NCBI GenBank assembly: GCA_013399855.1
Contig: VXAY01002204.1
Coordinates: 434,001 to 498,000 of the forward strand
DNA: 64,000 nucleotides
Source of the DNA: Oxyruncus cristatus
Taxonomy: Eukaryota > Chordata > Aves > Passeriformes > Cotingidae
Reading direction: 5' to 3'
Positions 23,851 to 33,436 of this stretch are shown one piece after another. The notes under the pieces were generated by a model that was not told the origin of the DNA, made no database searches, and saw nothing but the letters and a program-made list of their open reading frames with translations. A program made the translations under genes and the position numbers. How positions within the stretch are numbered: the first letter of the stretch is position 1; each line of letters starts with the position of its first letter.

Positions 23851-25763
23851 TTCGACACTGGTGCATAGTCATTACACCCCAGACCATTGCCTCTACTTAC
23901 ATGGTGTTGCACATCCATTTAAGGATGTCCCCCATAATAACCTGCCTTGCTCTATACTGCTGAGGGTTTTTTAGCCAGCTTTTGACATAAGTTGCCAATC
24001 AGGTCAGTCCACGGCACTGTGATAGACGTTTTCTACAGTTTCAGGCACTGTTCTGCTAGCTGTTGATCTAAGATCTGTGTCAAGATGTACTCATTGTCAA
24101 GTGTTGCTTTTGTTGTTCTTTTCACCATGGCTCGTCACAGTCAGCTCCTCTTTGCATTTCACTCAGCTCCTGGCTATGACAAACTCATGATATTTTTTCA
24201 TCTCCTTAGATGGCTAAAAGTGAACTCACCAGATGAGCAGTAGCTGTCAGTAAAAGAGAATGACAAGAGGTCTTTTCTAGAAAAGATCCCTAAGGGTGAG
24301 AATCGAGACAGACTACTAGAGAAAGACAAAGGTGTTTTGTTTAGTCTTCAGTCTCTGATAATGTAAACTAAGGCATTTTTTAAAGACATAATTCAAAATA
24401 ATTTTTGAAATTCAAAAACTTAACCTTTTTTTTTGTGCATAATGATTGCTTCATTTTCTCAGCCTCCTCTACACCTTGCAAAACCTTTTCAGAAAACTAA
24501 AGAACAAATAAATGATCCAAGGGTTATAGTGCATAAAAATTTAGTGGGCTGGTTATGAGCAAAGTGCCTCCCATACTTGGTGGCTTGGGAGAACTAACAA
24601 GGTGTCAATTGTCAGTCTGACAGATGCAATAAATTAACACCAAAAGTAACAATCATGCCATGTATCAAGCATTTGCATCAAATACGCAAAAGCAAAACAT
24701 CACAGTGGTTCTTCACAAAGAAATATGAACACATTAGGAAAAATATGAGAAAATCATTAGTTTCCTCTGATGCAGACTTAGTCTTCAGTACACAAGTTTT
24801 TTATCTCTCTGGATCTTGTTAACTGTCTGGATGTGTTAATTTGTCTACAGTTGTATCTGTTCCAAAATTCCAACCTTTCTTACCCACTCCATAAAAATAA
24901 AAGATTATAACATATTTGATCATCCTAGTCTTATTAAGAAATAAGTTTGATAACAGATAATCTAATCATACCCTCAACACAGGGAATGAATTTCATATGT
25001 AGGAAGCAATATACATATGTAAGCCTATACAAACTTTTTATTAAGTGCTTGAAAAAGTCATAATAATTTCAGTGTTGTGTCAAAGGTAGTTCTTTGGTTT
25101 CATTAAAAGAACAATTTTTCACACAGGGTGTATAAAACTTTTGAACTGACTTAGAATGTTGTGCAGGTATTCTTTTGCCTGGTTGTAGAAGACAAAGAAA
25201 ACCTAGGTAAGTTACTGTAACAGCTTTGTTGATAACCTGACAATATATGCCATACTACAGATTTTCTTAAACCCTTTTTGTGCACAAATATGTACTATAA
25301 AAAGAACAGCACATAAAGGATTCAATTTATTTTTTTTCCATTACTTTCTGTCCTCTGCTTTAAAAAAAAAAAAAAATCTATGCAAGTGAGCCTTAAATGC
25401 TCTCTTGTTCTATAAAACCAAAATCCCATCTGCTTCTACACCACTTAAATTTGAAGGACTAATGCTTGTGCACTTTGGTTTTTCTTCCTGGCAGAATATG
25501 AATAGGTAGATTATCTCTTCACTCCATTGTTCAGGCTACATTAAAAAAGACAGTTGTGTGAAATTATTGGATTGAGATATGTATATGTTCTCCTGAGCTT
25601 CTAGTTGTCCATAACATCAAGTTAATAATAGCTGCCTGTATTTTCATGCTGGGCAATGTCAACCAATCAGGATTCAAATTCTGTAGGCAATCTTGTTTGA
25701 GCATCCCCTGCTTATTCTGCTGAATATGTCTAACAAGATGGAAAAGTAACCATAATTGCAAAT
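23851..25763. other. AT-rich sequence, no gene recognised
   Basis: The first ~300 bp may be further decayed CR1 or other repeat, but I cannot place it. The rest is AT-rich with A-runs (for example about 25360-25376). No coding signal. Confidence 0.4.
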
Positions 25764-26316
25764 TGTGGTGGGTTGACCCCAGACAGCTGCCAACCACCCA
25801 CAAGGTCCCTCACTTACTCCCTTCTCCTACAGGATGGGAAAAAATTGAAGTAAAGTGAAAAAGCTTGTGAATTCAAGTAATAACAGTTTTATATGAAAGG
25901 AAAAGCTGCCGATACAAGCAATACAAGAAGAGGAATTAAATTACTACATCCCGTCAATAGGCAACATACAACCCAGGCCTCATCACATGTATCTGTTGCT
26001 TGAGAAGACATATGCCATAATCAAAGATGTCTCTTCTTTTTCCTCCTTTCCCTGAGCTTCTATTGTTGAATATGACTTCATAAAATGTAGAATATCCCTT
26101 TAGTCAGTTTGGGGCAGATGGCTCAGCTGTGTCCATGCCCAACCACAACCTGCTTTGGGCAGGGAGGAATAGGCTAAATCTTTCTTACCATGTGCCATTC
26201 ATCATCAGACAAAACATAGGTGTGTTATCAGCACTGTCTGAGCCACAAATGCATGGCAAAGCACCATGTGCGTTGCTAAGGAGGAAGGTAATTCCATCTG
26301 AGCCACATCCATTACA
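25764..26316 (-). mobile_element. Endogenous-retrovirus LTR, antisense
   Basis: This is a probable complete LTR on the minus strand. On the plus strand it begins TGTGGTGGGTTGACCCCAG, the reverse complement of the usual avian LTR 3' end. It continues through the antisense blocks 'AATATCCCTTTAGTCAGTTT' and 'GTTATCAGCACTGTCTGAGC', both familiar from the ERVL-type LTRs abundant in birds. It ends at CCATTACA, giving TG...CA on the sense strand. The length of 553 bp is ordinary for this group. I see no matching target-site duplication in the immediate flanks. Confidence 0.72.
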
Positions 26317-26635
26317 TATGTATTCAAGGGACAAAAAGTCTCAAGTCTGGGGGAAAAATGTGGGCATAAACAGTTTTGTTCACTGCTGTACTTCTTTGGC
26401 TTGGGAGTCACATCAGATCAGTCAGACTCTGTGAGCATTTTGCATGTAATCACCCTCTTTTTATACACTGTTGTCTATTAGTATTGTTGATGTTACTGTT
26501 TGATTTCTTATCTCATTGCTGTTTTCCAGTAAATTGTGATCTCAACCCATAATTTGTCTCTCTCTCACCAGAGGGGGTGGGGAGAGGCGAGCAGCTGCAT
26601 AGGGCTTAATTTCCAGCTGGATTTAAACCACAACA
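26317..26635 (+). mobile_element. Endogenous-retrovirus LTR 3' part, sense
   Basis: This is the 3' part of a second LTR on the plus strand. Visible blocks in order are 'GTGAGCATTTTGCATGTAAT', a T-rich stretch with TTTTTATACA, 'GTAAATTGTGATCTCAACCC', 'AGAGGGGGTGGGGAGAGGCG' and the terminal 'GATTTAAACCACAACA'. The ATCTCAACCC to ACCACRACA spacing is the usual end of avian ERVL-type LTRs. The 5' part is missing because the sequence runs straight into the antisense LTR on the left. The exact left boundary is uncertain. Confidence 0.7.
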
Positions 26636-28354
26636 GTCTTTTCACTTTATGTTTCACCATAAAATATCTATCATTCTTTGGAGAAAATGCACCAGAGACC
26701 TAGAACTTTAAAAAAAAAAATTATGCCAGTCATAACTTCCAGTATAGATAATATGTTGCCAGAGTTACAGACTTTAAGGTAAGAAAGAGCTGCTAGCCAT
26801 GATATCTGGCCTACTTGGTTTATATGTCAATACATTTTCATTTATTAATCAGTAGGAAAGCTAGGCAGAAAATTTCTGTAGAAAGATCAGATTCTAATTC
26901 AAGTTTCATTTAGGTGGACAGCTACAGCCAAAAGATAAATATTTAGAAGGAAAAGCTACAAACACTGTATCTATCTGTTGATTGGTTTAGAGCACTGAAC
27001 CAAGAGCATGCTTGACTTTCAAATTTCTTGTCCAGAATTGGGTGGGTTGCTTCTGGCAATGACTGTTATTTGTCACAACCCTAATGTCCTGATTTTTTTG
27101 TTAAATACCTGATGTACTTACAGGAATCATGGAAATAATAATTTTATTCCTGAATAAAGTAATAATAATTCCTGAATAATAATTACTTAATAATTCCTAA
27201 ATAATAATTCAGGAAATTGTGCTTATGCAGCAATTAACATAGGAATCTGCTATAATGCCAGTATCTTCTGACCGAAAAAAACCCCCAAATCTGAAAACTG
27301 GAATGATCATTTTCATTTCACCTTTCTGTTGCATGTTACTTTAAATGCTGTGCAATTATTTTCTCAAAGATAATTGGCAATGCTCCACCCGTACAGCATC
27401 AAACCTTTCCAAGAAGTCTTGTGCTGTAATTAAAGATAATGCAGAATGGTCTGTCTTTCAACTCTCTAGAAAACCACATCAAATTGACAGTTAAAACTTT
27501 AAAAATTTTGAAGACAGACTAACCTCTTTATTACTATCATATCTCATTATCTGTCTCAGAATCAAAGGAGAACTGTTACTAGCAAATCCAGATGCAGTGC
27601 TTGACACTTTACCATGCAGCACAATATGATTTCAGGGAAACTATAGAAATTACATTTTCAACATTTTTCTTGAGGTATTCCTTGAACAGCTAAAATGATA
27701 GAGCACTGGCAGTCAACCCTAAAATCAAATGAAATCCATTGAGCATAGGGACTGAAATAAGACCAGAGGACCGGGGAAAATTATTCAATAGACCGTTTTA
27801 GTCCCAAGCTTGTAGACAGTAACTTGAGATGGCAGATGAACTGGTGTGAAAAAAACACAGACTCATCCTTAAACTTTCTTCCAAAGCTTAAACCAAAATA
27901 CTATTAAAAATCTGAACTGCTACTTTGGGAAATCCCTAAAAGGAAACACCTTTTAACTCAACCTTTTAACACTGGTTTTGTGTGTGTGTAAATGCAAGCA
28001 CACACATAGAGTTTTTATTTCCAAAATAACAGTGCAGATGTATTTGCATTTTACTAACACAGTTCTGGTTTTAGTCTTCACTCTTCTACATTACCGACAT
28101 TATTGAAAAGTGATTTATTCCATCGTGCAAATATTTATATATTATATGAATAATTACACTGACATGACTGGAAGTATTTTTCTTTCAAATTCTTAAAATT
28201 ATTTGCTCCCTAAGAATAAACCATACTCATTGTCACATTTATTTTTGTGCTGATGGCATAGTACTTATTATAACACAAAAAATAAAGGAAAAAAAAGAAA
28301 TAGTATAAAATAAAATATGGTGTAAATCACATGAGTGTATTTGATGTAGGTGTT
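26636..28354. other. AT-rich sequence with AT palindromes
   Basis: No gene recognised. At 27129-27232 several AATAATAATT and TTCCTGAATAA units alternate in both orientations, including a perfect TTTATTC/GAATAAA hairpin at 27143-27158. A GTGTGTGTG run near 27979 is followed by CACACACA at about 27999. Confidence 0.45.
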
Positions 28355-28530
28355 GATGTGTTGGCAGCAGGGCAGGGCTGCAGGCATGTCCTCTGTGAGA
28401 AGAGACTGGGGACTGCTGAACGCTGGACCCAGTTGGTTCCAGATGGCTCAAAACCAGACCCACTGCAGGACACAGAGGAGTCCTCTCCCTGCACCAGCTC
28501 TTCATCCTCCTCTGAGTCTGGGTAGATCTG
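28355..28530 (+). mobile_element. Possible endogenous-retrovirus LTR fragment
   Basis: A GC-richer island in AT-rich surroundings contains 'GGCAGGGCTGCAGGCATGTC', 'GTGAGAAGAGACTGGGGACT' and 'CCCAGTTGGTTCCAGATGGC'. These resemble internal blocks of avian LTRs as I remember them. No TG/CA ends or duplication are visible, so I treat it as a tentative fragment. Overlapping open frames in it are not convincing genes. Confidence 0.38.
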
Positions 28531-30880
28531 TCTGAAGCAAAGGAATGAGTTGGAGTCTGACTAGGGGGAAGGAAAGCTGGTATTTTAATGTTTGTCTTTG
28601 TTTCTCACTGGCTGAATCTAGTTCACCAAGAGAAATACGCTTTGCCCTTGCTAGTAACTACCAAGCAATGTCCCTGTCTTTATGTCAACCCACTAGCTTT
28701 CTCATCCTTGGGGGCTTTTTTTCCCATTTCTCTTCCCCCATCCTACTGAGGAGGGAAATAATTGAGCAGCTGGGTGAGCATTTACCAATTGGCCAGGGTT
28801 ACCACGATAAGAAAATGTGTTACCTTGATATGAAAATTTTTAACAACCTTGGTGAGAATTCATAAAAAGCAGTGTGACTGGTTTTCAGCTCTTTGAGAAA
28901 CATGAACAGTACGCTTATTTCCAGTCATTCCTGATCTCCTGGCATACGCTCATCTTTTGGGTGTAGCTGAAATAGATATATGGTGGGAGTTTATGGGGTT
29001 TTTTTGCCATGTCTGCTCTGTCAATTGTCTACTTGTTTTTTCCTATTCAGTCAGCCTATTGCCAACCCCTACAAGCTCCAGAGGATTTTTGCTTAGAACA
29101 TTCTAACTCAATAAAATGTAGTAATACTTGACAGTGTTTTGCTGTGGTTTGACAATGGAAAGATTTGTTCCATTTAACCACATGAAGATTTCATGGAAAT
29201 TATCTTCCTTGAAGTACACGATCAACAGAAACAGATGGATACTAATATGAAAGGCACAGTGGTGTAATCAAACTTTTACAAAACTTTTAACAATCTTCTC
29301 AAGTGTAATGTCTGAGCTCAACTGATTCTTAGGACCTCCAAGACGAAAATATATTTTAATTGCTCAAGAAGCTAAAATGTAATGATACTCTTTTTTTGGG
29401 AGAAAGTGGGTGCTTTCTGCTGTTACGTTGAGACTTCTTTCAGAATAACATTTGTTATTCTAAAAATCTGCAATATTAGTCTCAATCTTTCAGACTCCTT
29501 TGCATTGTATTGTTAACAGTTAATCGCCAAATTCAAACATTATACATAATTCATCTGTTCATTTGACTTAAACTTGTGCAAAGACTTTTTTTTCCTGCTG
29601 TTAAGTTTTAAAATAAAAAAATTTCAACATATCAAACCAGAGAAACTGCATAAAAATTAAAGTGTTATTACAGACAACAATAACCATGAAAGAAGGAGTG
29701 GAGTTTTCATAATATTTTGATACTTAGTCTTCTACTTCTTTTTTTGCTTATCTGGGTACCTTACATCAATAGTTCAAGTCCTCCAAAGTAGTATTTGCTT
29801 CAAAAGGGGGCAACAAAACATCATTAGTCTAAAATCCAATTTTAGATAAAGGTATTATCAGTTCTACAGGTTAAAACCTGTATAACATGCAATGGCATAC
29901 TCTTTTCTCAGTTCCCTTCACAGGGGTATTTACTCTGTGAGTTAGCAACAAGAGTACGGGAATCAGAAATTTTACTTTTATAACTTTTTCAGTTTGAGGT
30001 CACTGCAAGTGAACCTTTCAATTTTCCTAAGTCATAAACATGGAAAACTTGTATTAGCGATGTCAATATCCAACAAAAAAGAAAGCATCATAAATGACAT
30101 ATAGTCACTGAATCTCTCATGAAGGTATCCTGTATAATTTAATTATGTTTTTTATAATGGACCAGGGAGAGCAATCTGTGCTGCAAATATAAAAGTTTGT
30201 CTTAGGGGACAAGATGACATTACGGTGATATTTTTTGTATGCCATAATTTGCTATTTTAAAATCAACTAAAATGAAAAACTGTAAGAACACCAGCTCTGG
30301 CTATCAAACCTGAAGATATATAACAAAATAAAAATAAAGCAAAAATCTCAATTTCACACAGGAATAAGCTCCTTATATTTTATCAAAAAGACATTTAGTA
30401 GTCCATCAAACTTTCATATTTTAAGTTTAAATAAAAACCTATGGCATTTTCCACTTTACAGAAATGGAAATTAAAAAAGGGTTAGAAACCTCAAACAATG
30501 GCATTTGCCCATTAAATCTTATCACTTCATTCATTTTCTCAGAATAGTTTTTCTACTCTGGCAACTACTTATTTTGAATAAAATGAAATAATTTTTAAGT
30601 GTTAGAACATGATCTATATCAAATTCTAGGACTGACCTGGCTCAAAATATAGTTTTACTGGGATGCACTTGCACTTTTAATCTAGTGCCATATTAGGTCC
30701 TAAATACAGATCTAACATGGCATGTAAAGGTTTGATTGCAACTATACATAAGTAAATCTAAACCATTTTTTTTTTCATAATTGATAGTCACTCATGTTGT
30801 TGTAACTCTTGTCAGTCAACTATTTCCACAAAATTGTTACTTTTAATAATACATCTTGTCACAGAGTGCTGAATTCAGTT
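28531..30880. other. AT-rich sequence, no gene recognised
   Basis: AT-rich and apparently unique. I see no domain-bearing frame, RNA gene or named repeat. Confidence 0.45.
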
Positions 30881-31440
30881 TGAGTGTCCCACTCAGAGGG
30901 AGGTGCTGGTGCAGCCTGTCCAGAAGAGGCCAAGGGCCTCACTTGGGAGTGCTGTCAATAGGGTCACAAGATAATTGACTTTGATCCTCAATGATTTTCC
31001 ATCCTTACCATAACCCAAACTTGAAACTACTGACCTTTGATCCCAAAGCCCAGTAACAATTGTACCATTCCACTAAGGCTACAATTCACAATGTTACTGC
31101 TCCACTTGGGCTGTGGTTCAGGTAAATGGTTTATTAAGGCTAGCAAGGATAATTGCTTATCCTCTGTTTCCCGTCTTGTTCAGGCAGATGATATTTCTGG
31201 TTGTTGGGTGTTACCACCTCTACTGTCCAAGAGCTCCTGGTATGATCAGGGAGTGTCTCAGAGCTTGGCTGGTACAGTCAAGGGATACTTCACTACTCGA
31301 CTGGTTCAGTCGAGGCTTATCAGGAGCTTCTGGGATCACAGAGCATGCTTTAGGATGTGAGCTGGGGGCTGGACCACCACTGTGATATGAACTTATAAGT
31401 TATGGGTGTCATATCTTCACTACTGTAGTTATAGAAACAA
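30881..31440. other. Unclassified moderately GC-rich segment
   Basis: This is less AT-rich than its neighbours and lies just upstream of the second LINE insertion. It contains a pair of related hairpins (31264-31314). It could be an old LTR or other repeat, but no known boundary, polyadenylation signal or homology block is recognised. Confidence 0.3.
31264..31314. repeat. Two adjacent related stem-loops
   Basis: CTTGGCTG-GTA-CAGTCAAG (31264-31282, one G-T wobble) and CTCGACTG-GTT-CAGTCGAG (31296-31314, perfect 8-bp stem) lie 32 bp apart. They match each other at 16 of 20 positions by hand. Two of the differences are paired across the second stem so that pairing is kept. The function is unknown. 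Confidence 0.7.
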
Positions 31441-31464
31441 AAACTTTCAGCAAAAGTGAATGGG

Positions 31465-32491
31465 ATCATCATCATCATCATGGCTAAGCTTTGCGAACGA
31501 AGATTTGGGAAGGGCTCTACCCACGTTTGTTGCAAGCACATTGGTGGCTAAAAAGGCCAATACGAGATAGGCAAGACCAGTTGCAAAAGGCACAGCAGAA
31601 AGACTCCTTAGATGGTATATCCTGCAAGGCACGATTCTTTCTGCATTGTCTTTTCTCCTCAAGGGTGATCCTGCGTGCTTTCTCAAAAGCATCAGCAGCG
31701 TTGTAGATGGTGTGTCTCCAGGCCTCCCGATTGGAGGCCAGAGTAGACCAGTTATGGTGGTCGATATGGCCAAGGCTGAGATGTTGTTTCAGGGAGTCCT
31801 TGTATCTTTTCTTCGGGGCTCCTCTCTTGCAGCAGCCGGAGGCAAGTTCACCATAAAGCAGGATCTTAGGGAGGCGGTGGTCCTTCATCCTGGAGACGTG
31901 CCCTGCCCAACGCAGCTGTGTTCTCAGTAACATGGCCTCAATGCTTGTGACTGCTGCTTGTTCCAGAACAGATGTATTGGTCACATAATCTGTCCAGTGG
32001 ATGTTAAGGATCGTACGGAGGCAGCGTTGATGGAAGCGTTCTAGGAGACGCAGGTGGTGGCGGTAGATGACCCATGATTCAGATCCGTATAAGAGAGTAG
32101 ACAGCACTATGGCTCTGTAAACACTGATCTTTGTGCTTTTCTTCAGGTGTTTATTTTGCCAGACTCTTTTATGCAGCTTTCCAAAAGCACTGTGTGCCTT
32201 TGCTAACCTGTTGCCTATCTCCCCATCAATCTTACCATCCAAGGAGATGAGGCTGCCTAGGTAATTAAACTGCTGCACTGATTTGAGTTCTGTTTGGCCA
32301 ATGGTGATGTGGGGATGATGGGGGACTTCCTGAGGTGCAGGTTGATGGAGAATTTCTGTCTTCTTTAAACTGACTTCCAGCCCAAAGAGCTCAGCAGCGT
32401 CTGCAAAGCAGGATGTTAAACGCTGCAGGGCTGCTTCTGAGTGGGCAATGAGGGCGGCGTCATCAGCATAAAGCAGCTCCCTGACATGGGA
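31465..32491 (-). mobile_element. RTE-like LINE, 5'-truncated, second copy
   Basis: This minus-strand insertion of about 1.02 kb is of the same family as that at 17.4 kb. On the plus strand it starts with its tail, ATC repeats at 31465-31481 (ATG repeats on the sense strand). Then come a short 3' UTR, the C-terminal coding part, and the reverse-transcriptase palm up to a truncation near 32485. The six bases ATGGGA occur at both edges (31460-31465 and 32486-32491) and may be a short or decayed target-site duplication. AviRTE is the likely avian family; that is an inference. Confidence 0.87.
31517..32488 (-). pseudogene. LINE reverse-transcriptase C-terminal half, open frame
   Basis: This frame is open from the truncated 5' edge of the element to its natural stop. 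Near the start (about 32448-32477) it encodes VRELLYADDAAL, which holds the YADD aspartate pair of the reverse-transcriptase catalytic centre. It continues with the FGLEVSLKKTEI thumb-side block, FNYLGSLIS, TLLYGSESWV and LRWAGHVSRM. It finishes with a CX2C-X12-HX3C motif (about 31529-31591), probably a nucleic-acid-binding zinc knuckle. No in-frame ATG exists upstream; the 254-codon frame called from 32278 relies on GTG. The copy lacks the endonuclease and the N-terminal part of the reverse transcriptase, so it cannot transpose by itself even though its remaining frame is unbroken. Confidence 0.88.
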
Positions 32492-33024
32492 TAGTTGGCA
32501 CTAAATATGCCAGGCCATATAGGAGAATGAATTTGAAGACTGTGGGACACTAAGTAGGGAGATTTGAGTTCAAATGCTACCTGTCATAGCATTTGTAATT
32601 TAGAATTAAACAGTTTCAATATGCAAAATTGAAAGAAAGGCACTCAAAATGCAGAGGAAAGAATATTATAGGCAGAAGAATATGTTGTTACATAAAATAT
32701 CAGGATTCAGAACTCTGCTCCAGGACAAAAGACAGTGTGATTCATTCTGAGTCACCACCTTTGCAAGAGTCTGTGGAGCCCACCAGGATTTGGTCATATA
32801 ATATTGAATCTAAGTGATAAATTCAGTAGATCCAAAGAATCTTGCTTTTTTTAAGCTCATCATAAGCAGACATTTGGGTATCTGTTATTCTTTCCAATAT
32901 CAAACTTAATACTTTCCCCGAAATCAAGCAAACAAACAAAATCCCTCAGGACACCAGATAGCTCTTCCATGTAAATTCAGCTAGACAGGTTGAAATCTTC
33001 CTCCAGCCATTGCAGCCTTGACCA
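32492..33024. other. Spacer between LINE copies
   Basis: No gene recognised. A stretch near 32555-32590 faintly recalls a tRNA-derived SINE (GAGTTCAAATGCTACCTG) but is too short to call. Confidence 0.4.
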
Positions 33025-33436
33025 GTGCATCCAACTGGCAGCAGGTCACAAGTGGTGTTCCTCAGGGCTCAGTGTTGGGGCAAATCCTGTCTAACATCTT
33101 TATCGATGATCTGGGTGAAGGGATTGAGTACATCCTCATTAGATTCACAAAGAATCAATAAGTAGTTTCCAGAATGGCTGGAAAGTGGCTCAGTGGAAAA
33201 GGACCTGGGGATGCTGGTCAACAGCCAGCTAGACATGAGCCAACAGTGTGCCCAGGTGGCCAAGAAGACCAATGGCAACCAGGCCTGTATCAGAAATAGT
33301 ATGGCCAACAGGACTGGGGAAGTGATTGTCTCTCTGTACTAGTTGCTGGTGAGGCCACACCAAGTACTGTGTCCAGTTCTGGGCCCAATGATCTTGGAGG
33401 TCTTATCCAACCTTAAGGGATGCTATGATTCTCTGA
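33025..33436 (+). mobile_element. CR1 LINE fragment with internal deletions
   Basis: Plus-strand CR1. At about 33050-33122 it encodes [20 protein letters not shown], the conserved fourth reverse-transcriptase block of CR1. Near 33165 it skips forward to the 'GAAAAGGACCTGGGGATGCT' region. At about 33389 it skips again, from CAGTTCTGGGCCC, directly to the 3' tail with 'GGTCTTATCCAACCTTAAGG' and CTATGATTCT. At least two internal segments are therefore missing. The coding part is dead. Confidence 0.88.

Noticed and set aside
23838..23860. tRNA B-box (GGTTCGACACTGG)
   Set aside because: No A box, no cloverleaf and no terminator. It is a chance match within repeat-rich sequence.
25764..26635. Single 872-bp sense LTR with TG...CA ends
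   Set aside because: The left part reads as an antisense LTR and the right part as the 3' end of a sense LTR, so one element cannot explain both. No flanking duplication was found.
32550..32595. tRNA-derived SINE (MIR-like) fragment
   Set aside because: Only a GAGTTCAAATGCTACC-like B-box segment is visible. It is too short and lacks the A box and core.
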